Shown piece after piece: positions 1 through 12,253 of a DNA stretch of 64,000 nucleotides; position 1 is the first letter of the stretch, and each line of letters starts with the position of its first letter. The DNA is taken from contig KV425619.1 of NCBI GenBank assembly GCA_001632425.1, positions 52,376 through 116,375 of the forward strand, read 5' to 3'. The notes beneath the pieces are model-generated. The model had not been told where the DNA came from. It ran no database searches and was given only the letters and a program-made list of their open reading frames with translations. The DNA comes from Neolentinus lepideus HHB14362 ss-1 (taxonomy: Eukaryota > Basidiomycota > Agaricomycetes > Gloeophyllales > Gloeophyllaceae). A program made the translations under genes and the position numbers.

Positions 1-512
1 GTGGTATCCCACACTCACTCAATGGACTGACTAATGAAGCCAGTAAACCATTACAAGTCCTACAAATAGCATACATGCAGTCACTGACCAATCAGATCGC
101 TCCAATGCAAATCGACGCGGAATCCCCATCCGCGCCACCGACTTCAAATCCTTCGTGTAGTCAATTCCCACGGTCAATAAGAGCTGGAACACTGTATAAT
201 ATATTGGAACAGGAGAACAGCCCCTAAAATAAAGAAAATATTCTAGGAGATGTGGAAGGCTATCAGAAGCTTTTATTAAAAGAATCAGAGAGTTAGGAGT
301 CACTGAAATTGAGAGGAAGGCCGAAAACTGATCAGAGGCACTACAAAATACATTTTGTAGTCTTTTTGTAGTCAACACTACAAGCGGACTTTGGAGCGGA
401 CATTGAATAGTGTAGTTACGACTACCCGAAAGTAATCCCACAACTTCTCGGCCATCAGGCTTACGTTCGGCAGCGTGCTCATTTTCCCTGTAAAGACTCA
501 TCCTTTGTAAAC
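1..512 (-). repeat. Dispersed repeat copy, related to the 33.5-34.1 kb repeat
   Basis: Read on the minus strand, this stretch starts with ACGAGTCCTGAG (near 505-516) and ends with a CATTGAGTGAG...GATACCA motif at the window edge. The same ordered landmarks occur on the plus strand from about 33,547: GAGTCCTGAG, then AAGGATGAGT, then AAAATGAGC and GCCGAAC, then the TTTGTAGTG blocks, then CATTGAGTGAG. The two copies are clearly homologous but have diverged by indels. A 156-codon open frame here shares a VxTTKRLQ run with a frame in the other copy; I take this as repeat-derived rather than a host gene. The left end lies outside the window. Confidence 0.6.
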
Positions 513-3340
513 TCAGGACTCGTAAACACCGCCTTGACCACCTCAGTCACGACAGTCGACCCCACACCGGCCACTATGAGGTCCGTAAAATTCAGTACTT
601 TTGATAGTCACACAATGGGACATACGGCTTGATATTATGGAAAGGATCACCACCAACACCGCAATCCATTTCCGCTTTGTAAGTATCAAGATCCTCCTGT
701 CCCAAGTCAAAGTCACGCCAGCGTACATATCCCGGACTGAACATACCATGCAAAGAAGGATTGGACAATGGAGGCTATGGCTCCCTAGTGGCATTCATCA
801 GTATCGCCTGTACGGCATGACTTACAACAGCCTACCGTAGTAATAGGCTCTATTGAAACCGATGTTATGTCAGAATAAATACATCCGAACTTACTTGGAC
901 CCCGACTCACCAATCGTGAGCGCTGAGTGCGAAGACAGTGAAAGTCATTCCAAAAAGCTCTGAATGACAGACCGATATCTTACGCCAATTGGGCACCACA
1001 ACCCTATCATACTTGCCTGGCACAGAATTAGGATATGAAATATTAGCAGTCTCAGACATGAATCTCACCAAAATCTTTGATAGTGTATGTGTATATCATC
1101 ACCATATCCGCACAGGTATTGAAAGTATCCAGGATGAAAATCACCATGACCTTTGGGACATCCTAAGTCATATGACTGAATGAATTCATTGATGAGCGGG
1201 CTTACCATAATACGAATCCATCGGGCATCCCTAGGAGCGAACATAAGCGATGGTCTCGCCCAGATTGGGGTCCTATGTCATTGTTTCACTCACCTAAGGC
1301 CAGACACAAGATACACATAAATTTGAACCCAGGATATACCAAGCAGAAAGATGTTCAAGTATACACCTAATGAACGACGCCACACGAGTATTTCGTAATC
1401 TGTCGAGAGTGTGGCACCGTTTATTTCACTTACCTATGAGTAGTGCACCAATGCTTTATCGCATTGAGATATTGGATAACAAAATCGCTGAAACTTTGGC
1501 TACCTGGTGTCTAGTGATTGGGGCATGGTGAACCGGCTCTAGGTCCTATGTTCTCTTTTGGTCAACACTTTATATGGAGCTGATGAACAACCAATGATAC
1601 CATTCTCAACACGAATGTACGGCAGAGGTATCCCTCGTGATTGACGGGGGTCTGTGTGCCGATTCTGTTATTGATGCAGCGGAGGTGGTCACATCCCGTA
1701 CGTCCCAGGTTGCCCGACTCATCAGCTACTATTTGGAAATCATGAGCAGCTGGTAGAATCCCACAGAACAATGATGCACCATATGCTTTTCTGATGTTCC
1801 GAGGTCAGAACTTGGAGCATCTGCAAGTGATTTCCGCCTTTTGCAGACAGCAAGGGGTATCCTTGTAACAGATCCTACAGCACCTAATTGGCACTAGTAT
1901 GTGCTAGCCATCTCACGTTCGAATTGTATCAGCATTGACCGGTGACCTGACACCCTGGGCGGCCTAACCACTCCCGGGTCCTCTGGTGTTTCCTCGTCGG
2001 CTTCCTCAGGGTTGCAAGTCCGGGCCGTTTTCTCTCTTCCATCTTATGCCACCACAACAGTACTATCTTTAAAGAGCCGCCATCCCAACACCTCGCCTAC
2101 ATTGAGTGGTTTTCTCGGCTGCTCCAGATCACAACACAGGCGTGTATCGTGTCACACGCTCGATACGAGATGGTCTCGAGCAACTCACAAGTGCGATTCC
2201 AGTTACTCAAATTGAACGTAGTGTTCGTCTGCTCCCGAAGTTCGGTCCTGTAATATTGCCATGAGAGTGGATAAGCAGTACTATGCTGGATTTGGTGCGA
2301 ACTTATTAAGAATAAACATTTCTTCCACCACTTTTTGGGCTATTTCTGCTGTTGTGGGTGCTTTAAGCTTCACTCTTCGCTGGCAGCCTAGGGCAATATA
2401 CTGCGCAACGAGGATCCTCGGAGATCCGTAAAGTCCGATAGTAAAAGAGGTAGCACAGCCACTTAGTAGTAGTCGTATACCAAAGCTCCGGTAATTGTGA
2501 TGGGCGTCAGATACAGTGCCAGTAAAATAATCCCCCGCGCGTGTTCGATCATGCTAGGCTAGCTAGAGGTCCCAGATACAAATTTTCCAGTACAGTCCCG
2601 TAAAGCCCGTCCAAAAAAGGAAATGGCAAAAGATGAGTGTTTTGGCGTGTATCAGTACCATATATTTTCCGGGGGGCAGGGGGATATCAGTTTGGCGTAT
2701 TCGGTCATTTCTCGTGAGAGATGAAATGTGCAATATTCAGTGTCGTGATCTTTTCAAGTCAAACCCCATTGAAACACTGAATGAACTGCTCAGGCTGACT
2801 CTCGGGTGGAATGCTTCCCATCTTTCTGATCTCCATCGTACATGGACCCCGAAAGGACGCGGTAAGTACATCAAGATCCGTAACATCGGGGGCGCATGGA
2901 CATCCCAGTTCGCAGTAGTGCATGTCTAGGACACGAATATCGTGTGAGCGGCTGAGCGCTGAGGTCCGAATATGCACTTACTCTTGAAGTTGCAGCAGTA
3001 AGGCTTTCCATTGGTGCCCTTGATACTAAGCCACTCTCACGATCGAACCCCGACGCATTATGTTACTGTTCTGTGAGCAATTATCATGGAATTTCCATGT
3101 TCTCATGATTTCCATCTTTACTGCATGGACTTCCAGCCCCTGAACGGCTGGCTTAGGATCCTTATCGGGTGTCAAGAAGCTCGCTGAGTTCCGTAGTGAA
3201 CGGCCTGTCCTATTCCATATACAAGGACTTGATTACTGACAGTCATATATTTGCAAGTGTCCTTGCCCCCGCGAAGCTTGCTTTGTTCCCCTCCCAATTC
3301 AACTATACTCTGTTACAATACACCATCTTTAGCACTCATC
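513..3340. other. No supportable gene; intergenic or decayed sequence
   Basis: Only short open frames (under 100 codons) on both strands, with no recognisable domain and no chain of exons joined by plausible splice sites. No tRNA or tandem repeat was seen. The last few hundred bases are the likely promoter and 5' leader of the prenyltransferase gene that follows. Confidence 0.5.
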
Positions 3341-4706
3341 ATGCCGAAAGATGGCGTGGAGCAGAATGTATACCTCGAGCTCATCAGATTCTACAAGGTA
3401 TGTATTTTATATATTTACTCTCGGGTAACTTTCACATCCTGCGCATTAGCCTACCGGATCTATCTTGATGTTCTGGCCATTTGGTGAAGTTATTCGGCAA
3501 CTGTCTTGGTTGATATCAATGCTAATTTCTGGATTTTTATTATGGACTCTAGCTTGGGGATTGACCATCGCCGCTTGCACCACTAAGATGCCCTTGCCGG
3601 ATTACATTATCTCTCTGGCTAAATGTACCTTCGCCGCTTTCCTGGTTCGAAGCTCAGCGTGCACGGTGAATGATATCTTCGACCGCAAGCTGGATTCCGG
3701 AGTCGGTCAGTTGTATAATTATTTCTGAGTATATCAGGATGCCTGAATGACGACATTGTGTAGAACGGACTAAGGATAGGCCCTTGCCAAGCGGTCGAAT
3801 CTCTGTGCTGAATGCATTTACGTACCTTGGTCTACAATATCTGGTCAGCATCATTTACTTTTGGCCCCTTAGCACCTTAGCGTAGGTTTTCTGCCTGTCC
3901 TTCCCCGGTTGGTTACTCACCTATTTGGACAGCTTCCGGGCAGCTCTGGTTCAACTGTTCCCTTTGTACGGTACCCTATATGAACCTCGTTCAGTATTTT
4001 TGACTGCTTTTTTGGTCATTAGATTCATTATCTATCCTATTCTCAAACGGGTAACCTATTGGCCTCAGGCTTGGCTTGGGCTTGCTATGAATTTTGGCAT
4101 CGTCATCACTTATGTACACGTGCTTCCTATACCGAACTACAATCTACTCTATGTCATGCTGACAAGTGCCTGGTGGTGCGTCTATGTCCTATTTCTGGCA
4201 TACGTTCTCCGTTAAATTATTTTCCTTTTGGATCAGCTGGACAATGTACTATGGTATGATCAAAGCTCTCTGTAAACCTGCCAACTATCCTAATCAATAG
4301 CTATTATAGACACGATCTATGCATGTCAGGATATCCGAGACGACATCAAAATGGACATTCGCTCGACTGCACGTCTCTTTGGGTCACGCATCCGGCTCGA
4401 TCTAATCGCACTTGCTGCCGGAATGATGAGCATGCTACTTATAGCGGGACGGATGAACAATCAAGGTATAGCATATTTTTTGGTGAGCATTGGTGGCGGG
4501 ATGTTACACCTTGTGTGGCAACTCTCGACTGTCGACTTGAACGATCCCAACAGCTGCTGGGGTTCGTAAATATTCTCAATTTGGATGACATGCTACTAAG
4601 GCTCGAGTCTCCTACAGTTAATTTCAAACGTAACAGCCAGTTTGGTGCCATAGTCTGGGCAGGCATGTTTCTCGACTACTATTCAAGTGGAACAACATCG
4701 ACCTAG
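3341..4706 (+). CDS. UbiA-family membrane prenyltransferase (COQ2-like fold)
   Basis: Transfers a prenyl chain from a prenyl diphosphate to an aromatic acceptor inside a membrane. Seven exons give a closed 343-residue model: 3341-3397, 3450-3705, 3764-3881, 3933-4175, 4237-4253, 4310-4561 and 4618-4706. Both Asp-rich motifs are intact: the first reads RSSACTVNDIFDRKLD and is followed after an intron by ERTKDRPLPSGRIS; the second reads YDTIYACQDIRDD. KRVTYWPQ, typical of the family, lies between them. Length and the many hydrophobic segments suit the family, which has about nine membrane helices. Exon 5 is only 17 bases but is needed to restore WTMYYDTIYA. The start ATG opens a short leader before LELIRFYKPTGSILMFWP, which aligns with the usual N-terminus. 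It could be COQ2 (ubiquinone) or a fungal meroterpenoid prenyltransferase; no mitochondrial targeting peptide is obvious, which favours the latter. No other biosynthetic genes sit next to it. Confidence 0.9.
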
Positions 4707-5272
4707 GAATAAATCTGTTCGGGTGGTTTAGTACACATTGTAGCTATATGACCATTCCACATCTTTTGACCGCTTTGATAGTTTTTTTGTGCTTATGCGC
4801 AATGCGATTTGACATTTGTTGTTCTAACATGTCCTTAATGTAGCTACTCGTAGTCTGTAGAAAGGTGCTTTGTCTGCAACTGTATGACATGCGACAAAGA
4901 GTTACTTCCGCTCAGGAAATCGGTAACCATAGCATCAACAGATTGACGCCGTCGAGTCTTTGTCTGGCAGAACAAGAAAGTCCACGGATCAAAGGTACTT
5001 AAACTGGAACTTCCGAACATAAACGTGTGATTCTCTTGCCACAACACGCGCAAACTGAGGCTGAAATAGGTATATCTCGTATTCATCCCCAGCTATTGTT
5101 GCGTTTCGCTTCAGCTTCATTAATTCGCAACGACTTCTGGGGTTGGTCGAAGCTACATTCCACGCCTGAACCTCGTGGGCCCAGCAAGTTTGCTTGAAAT
5201 CGCCGTTCTTTGAACTCTAACGCCCGGTTGTCAGAAGCCAATACTTCCTGTCCTTGCTAGTCGCCAAGTGGA
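4707..5272. other. Intergenic stretch between prenyltransferase and DUF262 gene
   Basis: No coding frame with any support. It should hold the 3' end of the prenyltransferase transcript and the promoter of the DUF262 gene. No TATA box or repeat was recognised with confidence. Confidence 0.5.
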
Positions 5273-8200
5273 ATGTTTTCGGACAGCGAAGAAAGCTCCT
5301 TGACATCGATATCTGATCTAGAGGATTACGAGCCATCATCTGCTCCATCCGAAGACGAGACCTACAACTACGTCGCGCCCCGTCGGGCATCTACCGTCGG
5401 GAGACCAAGCACGGGAAGGAAGAAGGAGAAGGAGCCGAAGAGGGACTATGTAATCACGAATGCGTTACGTCCTCCGAGGACAACGCAGTACACGGCAAAG
5501 TCTTTGTACGGTATGCGCTTTTTGCTCCTCGGCATCTTGAAAAAGATTAGTCCTTTACCTGATCCATTGTTTCGGGTGCGCTTAATGATGGGCGATGGGC
5601 GCTTAACGTTGATGCGTTGATGCACTCAGAGCTCGGGGACGGATTGCTGATTGACTATCACCTTTCTCTAGATCAGATTGTCGAGAACTCCATCGATCTT
5701 GACCCGGAGTACCAGCGAGGTACATACCTATTCTTCACGTCACCCATCTTGCGTTCATGTCTTGTCTGGCTTAGACATCGTCTGGACTGAGGCGAAACAA
5801 TCCGGACTCATTGATTCCATCTTGCGGCATTACTATATACCGCCCATCATCTTTGGTAGGTCCCTCGCGTCATCCACTTCATATTCTCTATGATGCGATG
5901 TTTGCCCCCAGCTGTGGTAGCACAGGACGACGGCACTGAGCAGCGGGTATGTATCGACGGTAAGCAGCGGCTGACAGCTATCCAGAGATTCATGGACGGA
6001 TTGGTAAGCTCTTTGCGTCCTGTCGAGTTGTTCACTCATGTTGCTCACTCATTGATAGATTCCTCGTGCGTGCGTCTTCTCGCCATGTGACCTCAACTCT
6101 AACAGTCTTGTGCGATCTGCTGCTCATACAGATAAAGATTCGTACGTTAACCCGTCTCTTGTGCTCAGTTCAACTCATTTTATATTTGTCATCATCAACC
6201 AGGTTCACGAACGAGCGGTTGTACTACAAACAAACACCTGGATGCAAGACAAAGCGGAGGCTGCTCCCCAAAGCTTATATTAACCGTTTCGGCAATGAAC
6301 AGATATGCTGCGTCGAGTACGATGGTCTCAACTCTGATCAGGAACGTGAAATCTTTCAGGTCCGTGTCCTCTGGCCATCTCAATCTAAGCGTTAAATGAC
6401 CTTCTGCAGAGAGTACAACTGGGTGTCGCCCTCACTCCTGCAGGTGTGCCTGGCGCTGCTGCGGTGCGATCGCATAGACGATTGTTGACCTACTGTATGC
6501 ATCTAGAACGTATGCAGGCTCTGAATGGACCACTAGCATCTTACCTCCGAACCCTGCAACAAAGAGTGCTCGGGCCTGCACCGCAAGGATTTGGAGACAC
6601 GCTTGAATGGAGTTCGGAGAGAGGTGAGGCTCGTGAAATTCAACTTTACATCTCATGGATTCAATACCACGTGATGCTTGGGTAGGACGCGCCTTCCAGG
6701 GTATCTTGATGATCGTGTATTTCATCGAGCAATATCCCAAATGTTCACCGATACCGCAGACCGAGACACTGACAAGATATCTGGGGAAGGATGGGGTGGG
6801 GAAGCAGTTGGAGGGGAAGGTGAGTCTCGTGTATTGCTCTATTCTGTGGACGGATGTAGCCGGTCGTTGCGACATGAGAATGCATGGTCTCGCTCGTGCC
6901 GTCACGAAGGTCATGGTCGAACTGGTCTAAACTAGCATGGCACACCGCTGAACGGGTGGTCAGATGGGCAAATCGGCCTTGCTCACAAACGTCACCTAGA
7001 TCCGCGACATGTTTGATGTGTACATCAAGCTAGCTGCCGATAGCAAATACAAGGCAGTGTTCAGCCGTCCGACGCGTTTGAGTCCCATTGAGTTCGTCAT
7101 GTTCGGGGTGATGATATACGCCTGGATGGAGGTCAAGCCTCCTCGTGGGAAGAAGGACAAGGACGGGCAGTGGATGGAGAAGCTTGACCTGAAGGCGTTG
7201 GTTGAGGCCCTGAAGACCATGAGGAAGACGGTCCGCGAGAAGCACGCTGATGTCCGGGCCAATAGCAAGGTTACGAAAACAATGGCCGCGTTCATCACGA
7301 AGACGGTCAAAGACTTGAAGAACGGGAAGAGTGATGTGCCGTCGGACCCGAAAGGGATGAAGAGGAAGAAGAGGAAGAGGGTGGATAGTGATGACGAGAT
7401 GGCCGACCAACCCTTGAGCCTTCGCGTGAGCAGGATACCTGCAAAGTTGGCGAAGGCAGACGAGACGACCGAGAGCACATCTACATCCCCTACAGCGGCT
7501 TTACCGAAAATCATGAAGAGGAAGGGTGGCGATGATGCCGGAGCTAGGTCTCGCTCAGCTGCAATGGGCAAAATGGTCAAGAAATCAGTGTCCGCATCTT
7601 CAACATCGACATCGATCACGGAGCAAAGGACGGAGAAAGCTAAGAGAAGTAATGGAGTATCTAATGACTCAACTTCTGGAGGTGAGAGGGTTCAGGAAAA
7701 GGCGTCTTGTGAACAGGGAACCGCCCGTGGAACCGCAATCCCTCAAGCACGTACAAAAGCTACAAGCCGTTTCTCGAAGCCTCAATCCGCACCGTCTACA
7801 CCGATATTGAAAGAGGCTGAGCATCCCATCCAGATGCAGGCCGCGAGCTGCTCTACAGTCGAGGTTACAACGGACCCCCGTTTGCTTTCCGGAGGGCAAT
7901 CTTTACCTAGTCCTGGTGGAGTGAAACCCGAGGTAGCTTCGCCACAAGTATCATTCGTGTCACCCACAATACCTCCTCCAACCCCTCCGACAAATATGAA
8001 CGGTTCTAATCCAGTCTATGAGTCTTCGGTGGGTGTCACTGTCAAGCGAGAACAGGACACCTCGCTGCTAGATCGGTTGGCACCTATCAGACGAGCTAGA
8101 GGTGTCGCGGATACACCGTCGACGATCTCGAGATCTATCACACCCTCAGGTGCCCCAGTTAACGCTGGTAATGTATCAACGGGCGCGCAAGTCACCCAAG

Positions 8201-9108
8201 ATCCAAGGCGTCTGCCTTTGCCCGCCTTGCAGGTCGATGCCTCACAGCTGCATTCCTTGACTCAACAGCAATTGCAGCAGACGACACCGGGAGGACAACC
8301 TCAATCGGCTATGAGTTCAACGGAGAAGCAAATACAGGAAGAAGACATCGAAAAGTTACTTGTCGCGGCAGGTATCAAACTCGACAACGCCCAGATGGCT
8401 AGCATTATGAGTGGACCTAACCCCGGTGCAGTTGTGCCCCAACCTGGACCTGGCAAGTGGGATATATTTATGTCAAAGATGTTTGCTTATCGATTTCTAT
8501 TAGCAGGGTCTGTTATGACTCCAACATCACCAGCGTCCAATATGGCCCTGGCGACACAGACGCCGAGTGTGGGAATATCATACCCACCGAACGTCAATAT
8601 TTGCCCTTCGCCGCTCCCGCAGTCTGCCTCTCAGCCTTGGTCAATTCCACTTGACAATGCTCCTGCAGCGCCGCACAGCGGCGATCGTGCCTCGCAGCTC
8701 CTGATGCCTTCTTCTCGAACGCCGCCACGGCAACCCAGAGCCGATCGATCCATCTCGGAGTACACAAGCTCACAAACGAGCGTTGACTCTAGACGAGCGC
8801 GTCGTACACCCACCTTTGCTTCGTATGACGACGATCGCGGAAGAGACCGTGAGCGGAGATCATCTTATTATGACGAAAGGCGCGCTCGAAGCCGACATGA
8901 CTATGATTATGATTATAAGGAAGAGCGGGATCGCAATAGAGATAGACCCAGAGAGAAGTATCGGTATAGGTCGAGGTCGAGGTCACATGAGAGGGGCAGG
9001 GATCGGTATGAACAAAGGCGGGACTACGGCTACGACGGACGAGAAAGCGATAAAGGTTGGAGCACCCGAAGAGTATCCAAAAGTCCGGACAGAAAGAAGC
9101 GGGTGTGA
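5273..9108 (+). CDS. DUF262 (GmrSD N-terminal domain type) protein with long RS-rich disordered tail
   Basis: Eleven exons close to about 1008 residues: 5273-5510, 5672-5719, 5775-5855, 5912-6003, 6059-6065, 6132-6141, 6203-6359, 6410-6443, 6507-6623, 6686-6819 and 7000-9108. The N-terminus is acidic and Ser-rich. Residues roughly 80-270 form the DUF262 domain: VENSIDLDPEYQRD, SILRHYYIPPIIFAVV, the signature CIDGKQRLTAIQRF, then IPHKD, CVEYDGL and EREIFQRVQLGVALTPAE. In bacteria this domain is the nucleotide-hydrolysing part of GmrSD-type restriction enzymes; fungal homologues lack the nuclease half and their role is not known to me. From about residue 400 the protein is low-complexity (Lys-rich, then Pro/Ser/Gln-rich), ending in Arg/Asp/Tyr/Ser-rich repeats that look like an RS domain, so a nuclear, RNA-linked location is plausible but inferred. 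The join 6819/7000 is the least certain; a GC-AG intron could be hidden near 8452-8507. Confidence 0.8.
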
Positions 9109-9781
9109 TGCATAGTAAAGATAATACCCCACACTCGCATATTGCGGCAACGTAGATAATGAGACAAGACTGACAATCGACAAGAGGTAATATTCTACTA
9201 CTACAGCAAGTCTATAGTTACGCACTTTACGTTGTCTCTTATTACAAGCCTTGTAATTTATCGGTCATTTCTTCTGTACCAACTGGTGACCGTATGCATT
9301 AGAGCATCGAAAAGAAGGCATAGAGTCCAAAAGATCGTCTATCGTCTTCAGGACCGGGAAAGTACGTCTCGCAGATATTAAACTATAGAATGCCTCTAAT
9401 CCTCGTCGCCTTGTAGAGGCACACACGGATGATTAGCCGGAAAGCAGCGGCCTCGAAGACGAGGCCGCCCAGATTTTTTCGTGATTTTTTCCCGATTAGT
9501 GGGATTTACAATACATAAGGGATCTAATGATATACAGTGAAATGTCAAGCAGAAAAAGGGAGGGAAGGGCGGGGGAGGACAGCAACTGAACGTCGAGGAG
9601 AGAAAGGCGGCGCCCCTTTCTCGACGCAGTGTCCCCAAGGTATGTATCCCTCCTGTTGAGAGCGTCTCAGTCTGAGATACGCGGCGGGGCCAGCGCCGGA
9701 TACGGTGACGGCATGAGGATGCCGCGCGAGGTGGTCTGGTATCGAGGAGGCTCCTCGATTAGACTCACCTAAATTCATTTT
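9109..9781. other. Convergent intergenic region
   Basis: Lies between the 3' ends of two convergent genes. It has short open frames only, none with splice or homology support. It should hold the two polyadenylation regions. Confidence 0.5.
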
Positions 9782-11258
9782 TTAACTACGATTCACGGCG
9801 GCCTAACATGAAAATTTTGAGCAGAGCGGTGATGATGACAGAGACTGATACTCACGTGTGCATCTTTATCCCAAGGCTTTAGTCCTTGAGTTAACAGCTC
9901 TTCAACTTCATCAAGCGTAAAACCGAAATTCACCGCTTTTTCTCTCGCTTCCCTCTGTCGCCTCCCGTTATTACCCTTTCCATAACGGATCCATTGCGAT
10001 GGACCATGAATGGAGTCGTATACACCCCGCGTTATCTCCCACTTGTCTCTAATATCCGCCGGCAATGCGTCCAACATAACTTTGCAGAATTCTGGAAGTA
10101 AAACATTTTCCCAAGTCTCTCCCAAAGGGTCACGAGACTCCACACTAAGACTCGTATATCCCATGCGGTACATCACTCTGAACACCCCAAGGCGACGGGG
10201 ATCCATTTTCAAGGACAGCCAGTCGTCTGGTAGGAGCTGAAGATCGTGCGAGTAAACACATCGCGCGTCTCCAAACTTGCATTCATCGAAGATATGATAG
10301 ACACAAATGTTTCTTCCCCTAGTGATTATCAGGCATTTGAATTTAATCAGCAGCTACAAAGATAAGACTAAACGTAGACTTACAACTTGTCTCGTACGCT
10401 CTTTGCATCAGGTGCATGAGAGTATTTGCATAAGCTTCCCTTCTTACATCCAGCGTGATTGTAGTGTCTGCAAGGAATCATGTTGCCGTCATGCCAGTAG
10501 TCGCTAGAGTCTGAAAAGTTGTCCCAGTCCCTCAACGGACCATCATTTAGTGGGGGAAATATGCATCGGTCTTCGTCATATTCTCCATATTCCTCGACCC
10601 CATCTCCGGCCTCCAGCAACTCTTCCACGATTGCGAGCTCGTCCTTAGCGGTGTCGCATGCAGGATCCTGCTCTAGTACCGTTCGGAAGTCTAGAATTGA
10701 AGTCAGTACATCAACTCCTCAGAATAAATCAGCCAAAGAGTCGCAGATAGCCACACGCACCGAACATAGCCGCTCGGTACCTCTCCATTCCCTTTCTCGC
10801 CAGTCCCCTCCGATACCTCGCCTTCTGCATCGATGGATCCGATCTTAGTGCTTCGTTCGCAACTGACTCCGCCCATTCATACCTTTGGCACGTCAGTCTG
10901 TTACGTGTCATGATGAAAGTCATTCACATACCGCTCTAGCTTAAGGAAGGCAGCTGCGGCATTGCATGCATAAATCGGTTCGGTTATGCGCAATGAAGAG
11001 GCCATTTGATAGCAATGGAGTGCGTCCTCATATTTCTGCTGTCTGAACCACTCATTTCCCTGATACCGACGTGAGAAGCGTACATTGGTGCACTACTAAC
11101 CCATTAGCTACCTTCTCTTTGTATTTCTCCGCGTCCTCGATCCTTGCCTTGAGACCAGTCGCGCGTTGTGCTGCGCGTTCAGCGACCTTCGCCTCAAGGT
11201 CGTCAACAGAAAGCGGAAGTTGAGCATATTTAGCTCTCGATTTAGAGGTAGGATTCAT
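9782..11258 (-). CDS. TPR protein with two CCCH zinc fingers
   Basis: Six exons on the minus strand close to 395 residues: 11258-11112, 11059-10932, 10882-10761, 10690-10384, 10318-9856 and 9802-9782. Residues about 50-150 form tetratricopeptide-like helical repeats (GNEWFRQQKYEDALHCYQMA, then AESVANEALRSDP and YRRGLARKGMERY). Two C3H1 fingers follow: PCRHYNHAGCKKGSLCKYSH (C-x7-C-x5-C-x3-H) and ICVYHIFDECKFGDARCVYSH-type (C-x7-C-x6-C-x3-H), joined across an intron. An acidic linker precedes the first finger. TPRs bind proteins and CCCH fingers usually bind RNA, so an RNA-linked adaptor role is reasonable but inferred. I chose the ATG at 11258 because the MNPTSKSRAKYAQLPLSV start gives a complete first exon; an upstream in-frame ATG at 11330 exists. 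A decayed paralogue lies at 16.3-16.7 kb. Confidence 0.85.
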
Positions 11259-12253
11259 GTAACTTGCAATAGTCCAAACCACATTAGTGCGAGCGCTGGC
11301 ATTCGATTTCTGCGCGACGCGTCTTGTCACGTGATGAAACGCTCGATCCGTAGTCAGAACCTCCTATGCCACACGTCACGGAACGCGACAGAAGTAATCA
11401 ACTGAACATCCTCTGATTACCATGAGAGAGAAGTCAGGCAGTCCTTGTCCGACGGCTCCGCTAGGCCTCAAATCGTCAATATGAACCCAAAGTTCTCAGC
11501 TTGCTCCCTTACCTCCCCTTCCTGATCGGCATTGACTTGTTGCTTTCTTGCCCTTTTCCCTTTCTACTTGGATCCCGACTCCGTGCCAAACTCTCTGCGA
11601 AGCTCCTCTTAAGGACGAGCTCGAACCCCTTGGACATCTCGCCCTGATCTGCTAGGACAGTTCGTACATATGTACATTATCAACCTATACCGTGTTTCTT
11701 GATGAACTTAGTACCAGCACAGTCCTGAAACGGCTCTTTGGTTATCATCTCGTGATCTTGAGCTTCTCCGGCCATTGGTGTCGGACACGCTGCACGCAAA
11801 TGTTGCCTGCGAAGCAGGTCAATAACATCGGAAATTCAGGGCTGAGACTGACGCACTTCAGCTATCGGGCGCATGGGAATGCAGGCAGTGCTTTCCATGG
11901 CCTTACCGCTCTTTCATCCATTTCTTCGACCGGGAATCATCGCAGTGTATATTCACGACAACCGCTCGTGGCTGATCTGGACGGATCGCTATTCTTCTTC
12001 GAGGTTTGAGATGCAAATTCCACTTGCTGGGCTTGTGCACAGACTCTAGGCTGAGAAGACGAGGCACGAGGGCCGAGAAGATACACTCGCTACCTTGATG
12101 TAAGTATGACCTGCCCACATTCGTTTCGATGAATGAAATGAGCCCCAGTGATACTTCGTAGAGAACGAAGGTCCTTGTAGAATGCTCCAAGGCCAGTTAC
12201 GATAGCTGTAAGGAAGTTGCTACACGAATGAGCTATCATCACCCTGGGTGCGA
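11259..12253. other. Intergenic region upstream of the TPR/CCCH gene
   Basis: No supported gene. Likely holds the promoter of the TPR/CCCH gene (reading left) and the 3' region of family copy A. A 105-codon open frame on the plus strand (11,692-12,009) has no recognisable features. Confidence 0.45.

Noticed and set aside
6996..7619. 207-codon minus frame opposite the DUF262 tail
   Set aside because: Shadow of a Lys-rich coding region read backwards as Leu/Phe; the sense frame runs unbroken for 700 codons.
8452..8507. GC-AG intron inside the last DUF262 exon
   Set aside because: The segment is open in frame and the donor is non-standard; without transcript data there is no need to remove it.
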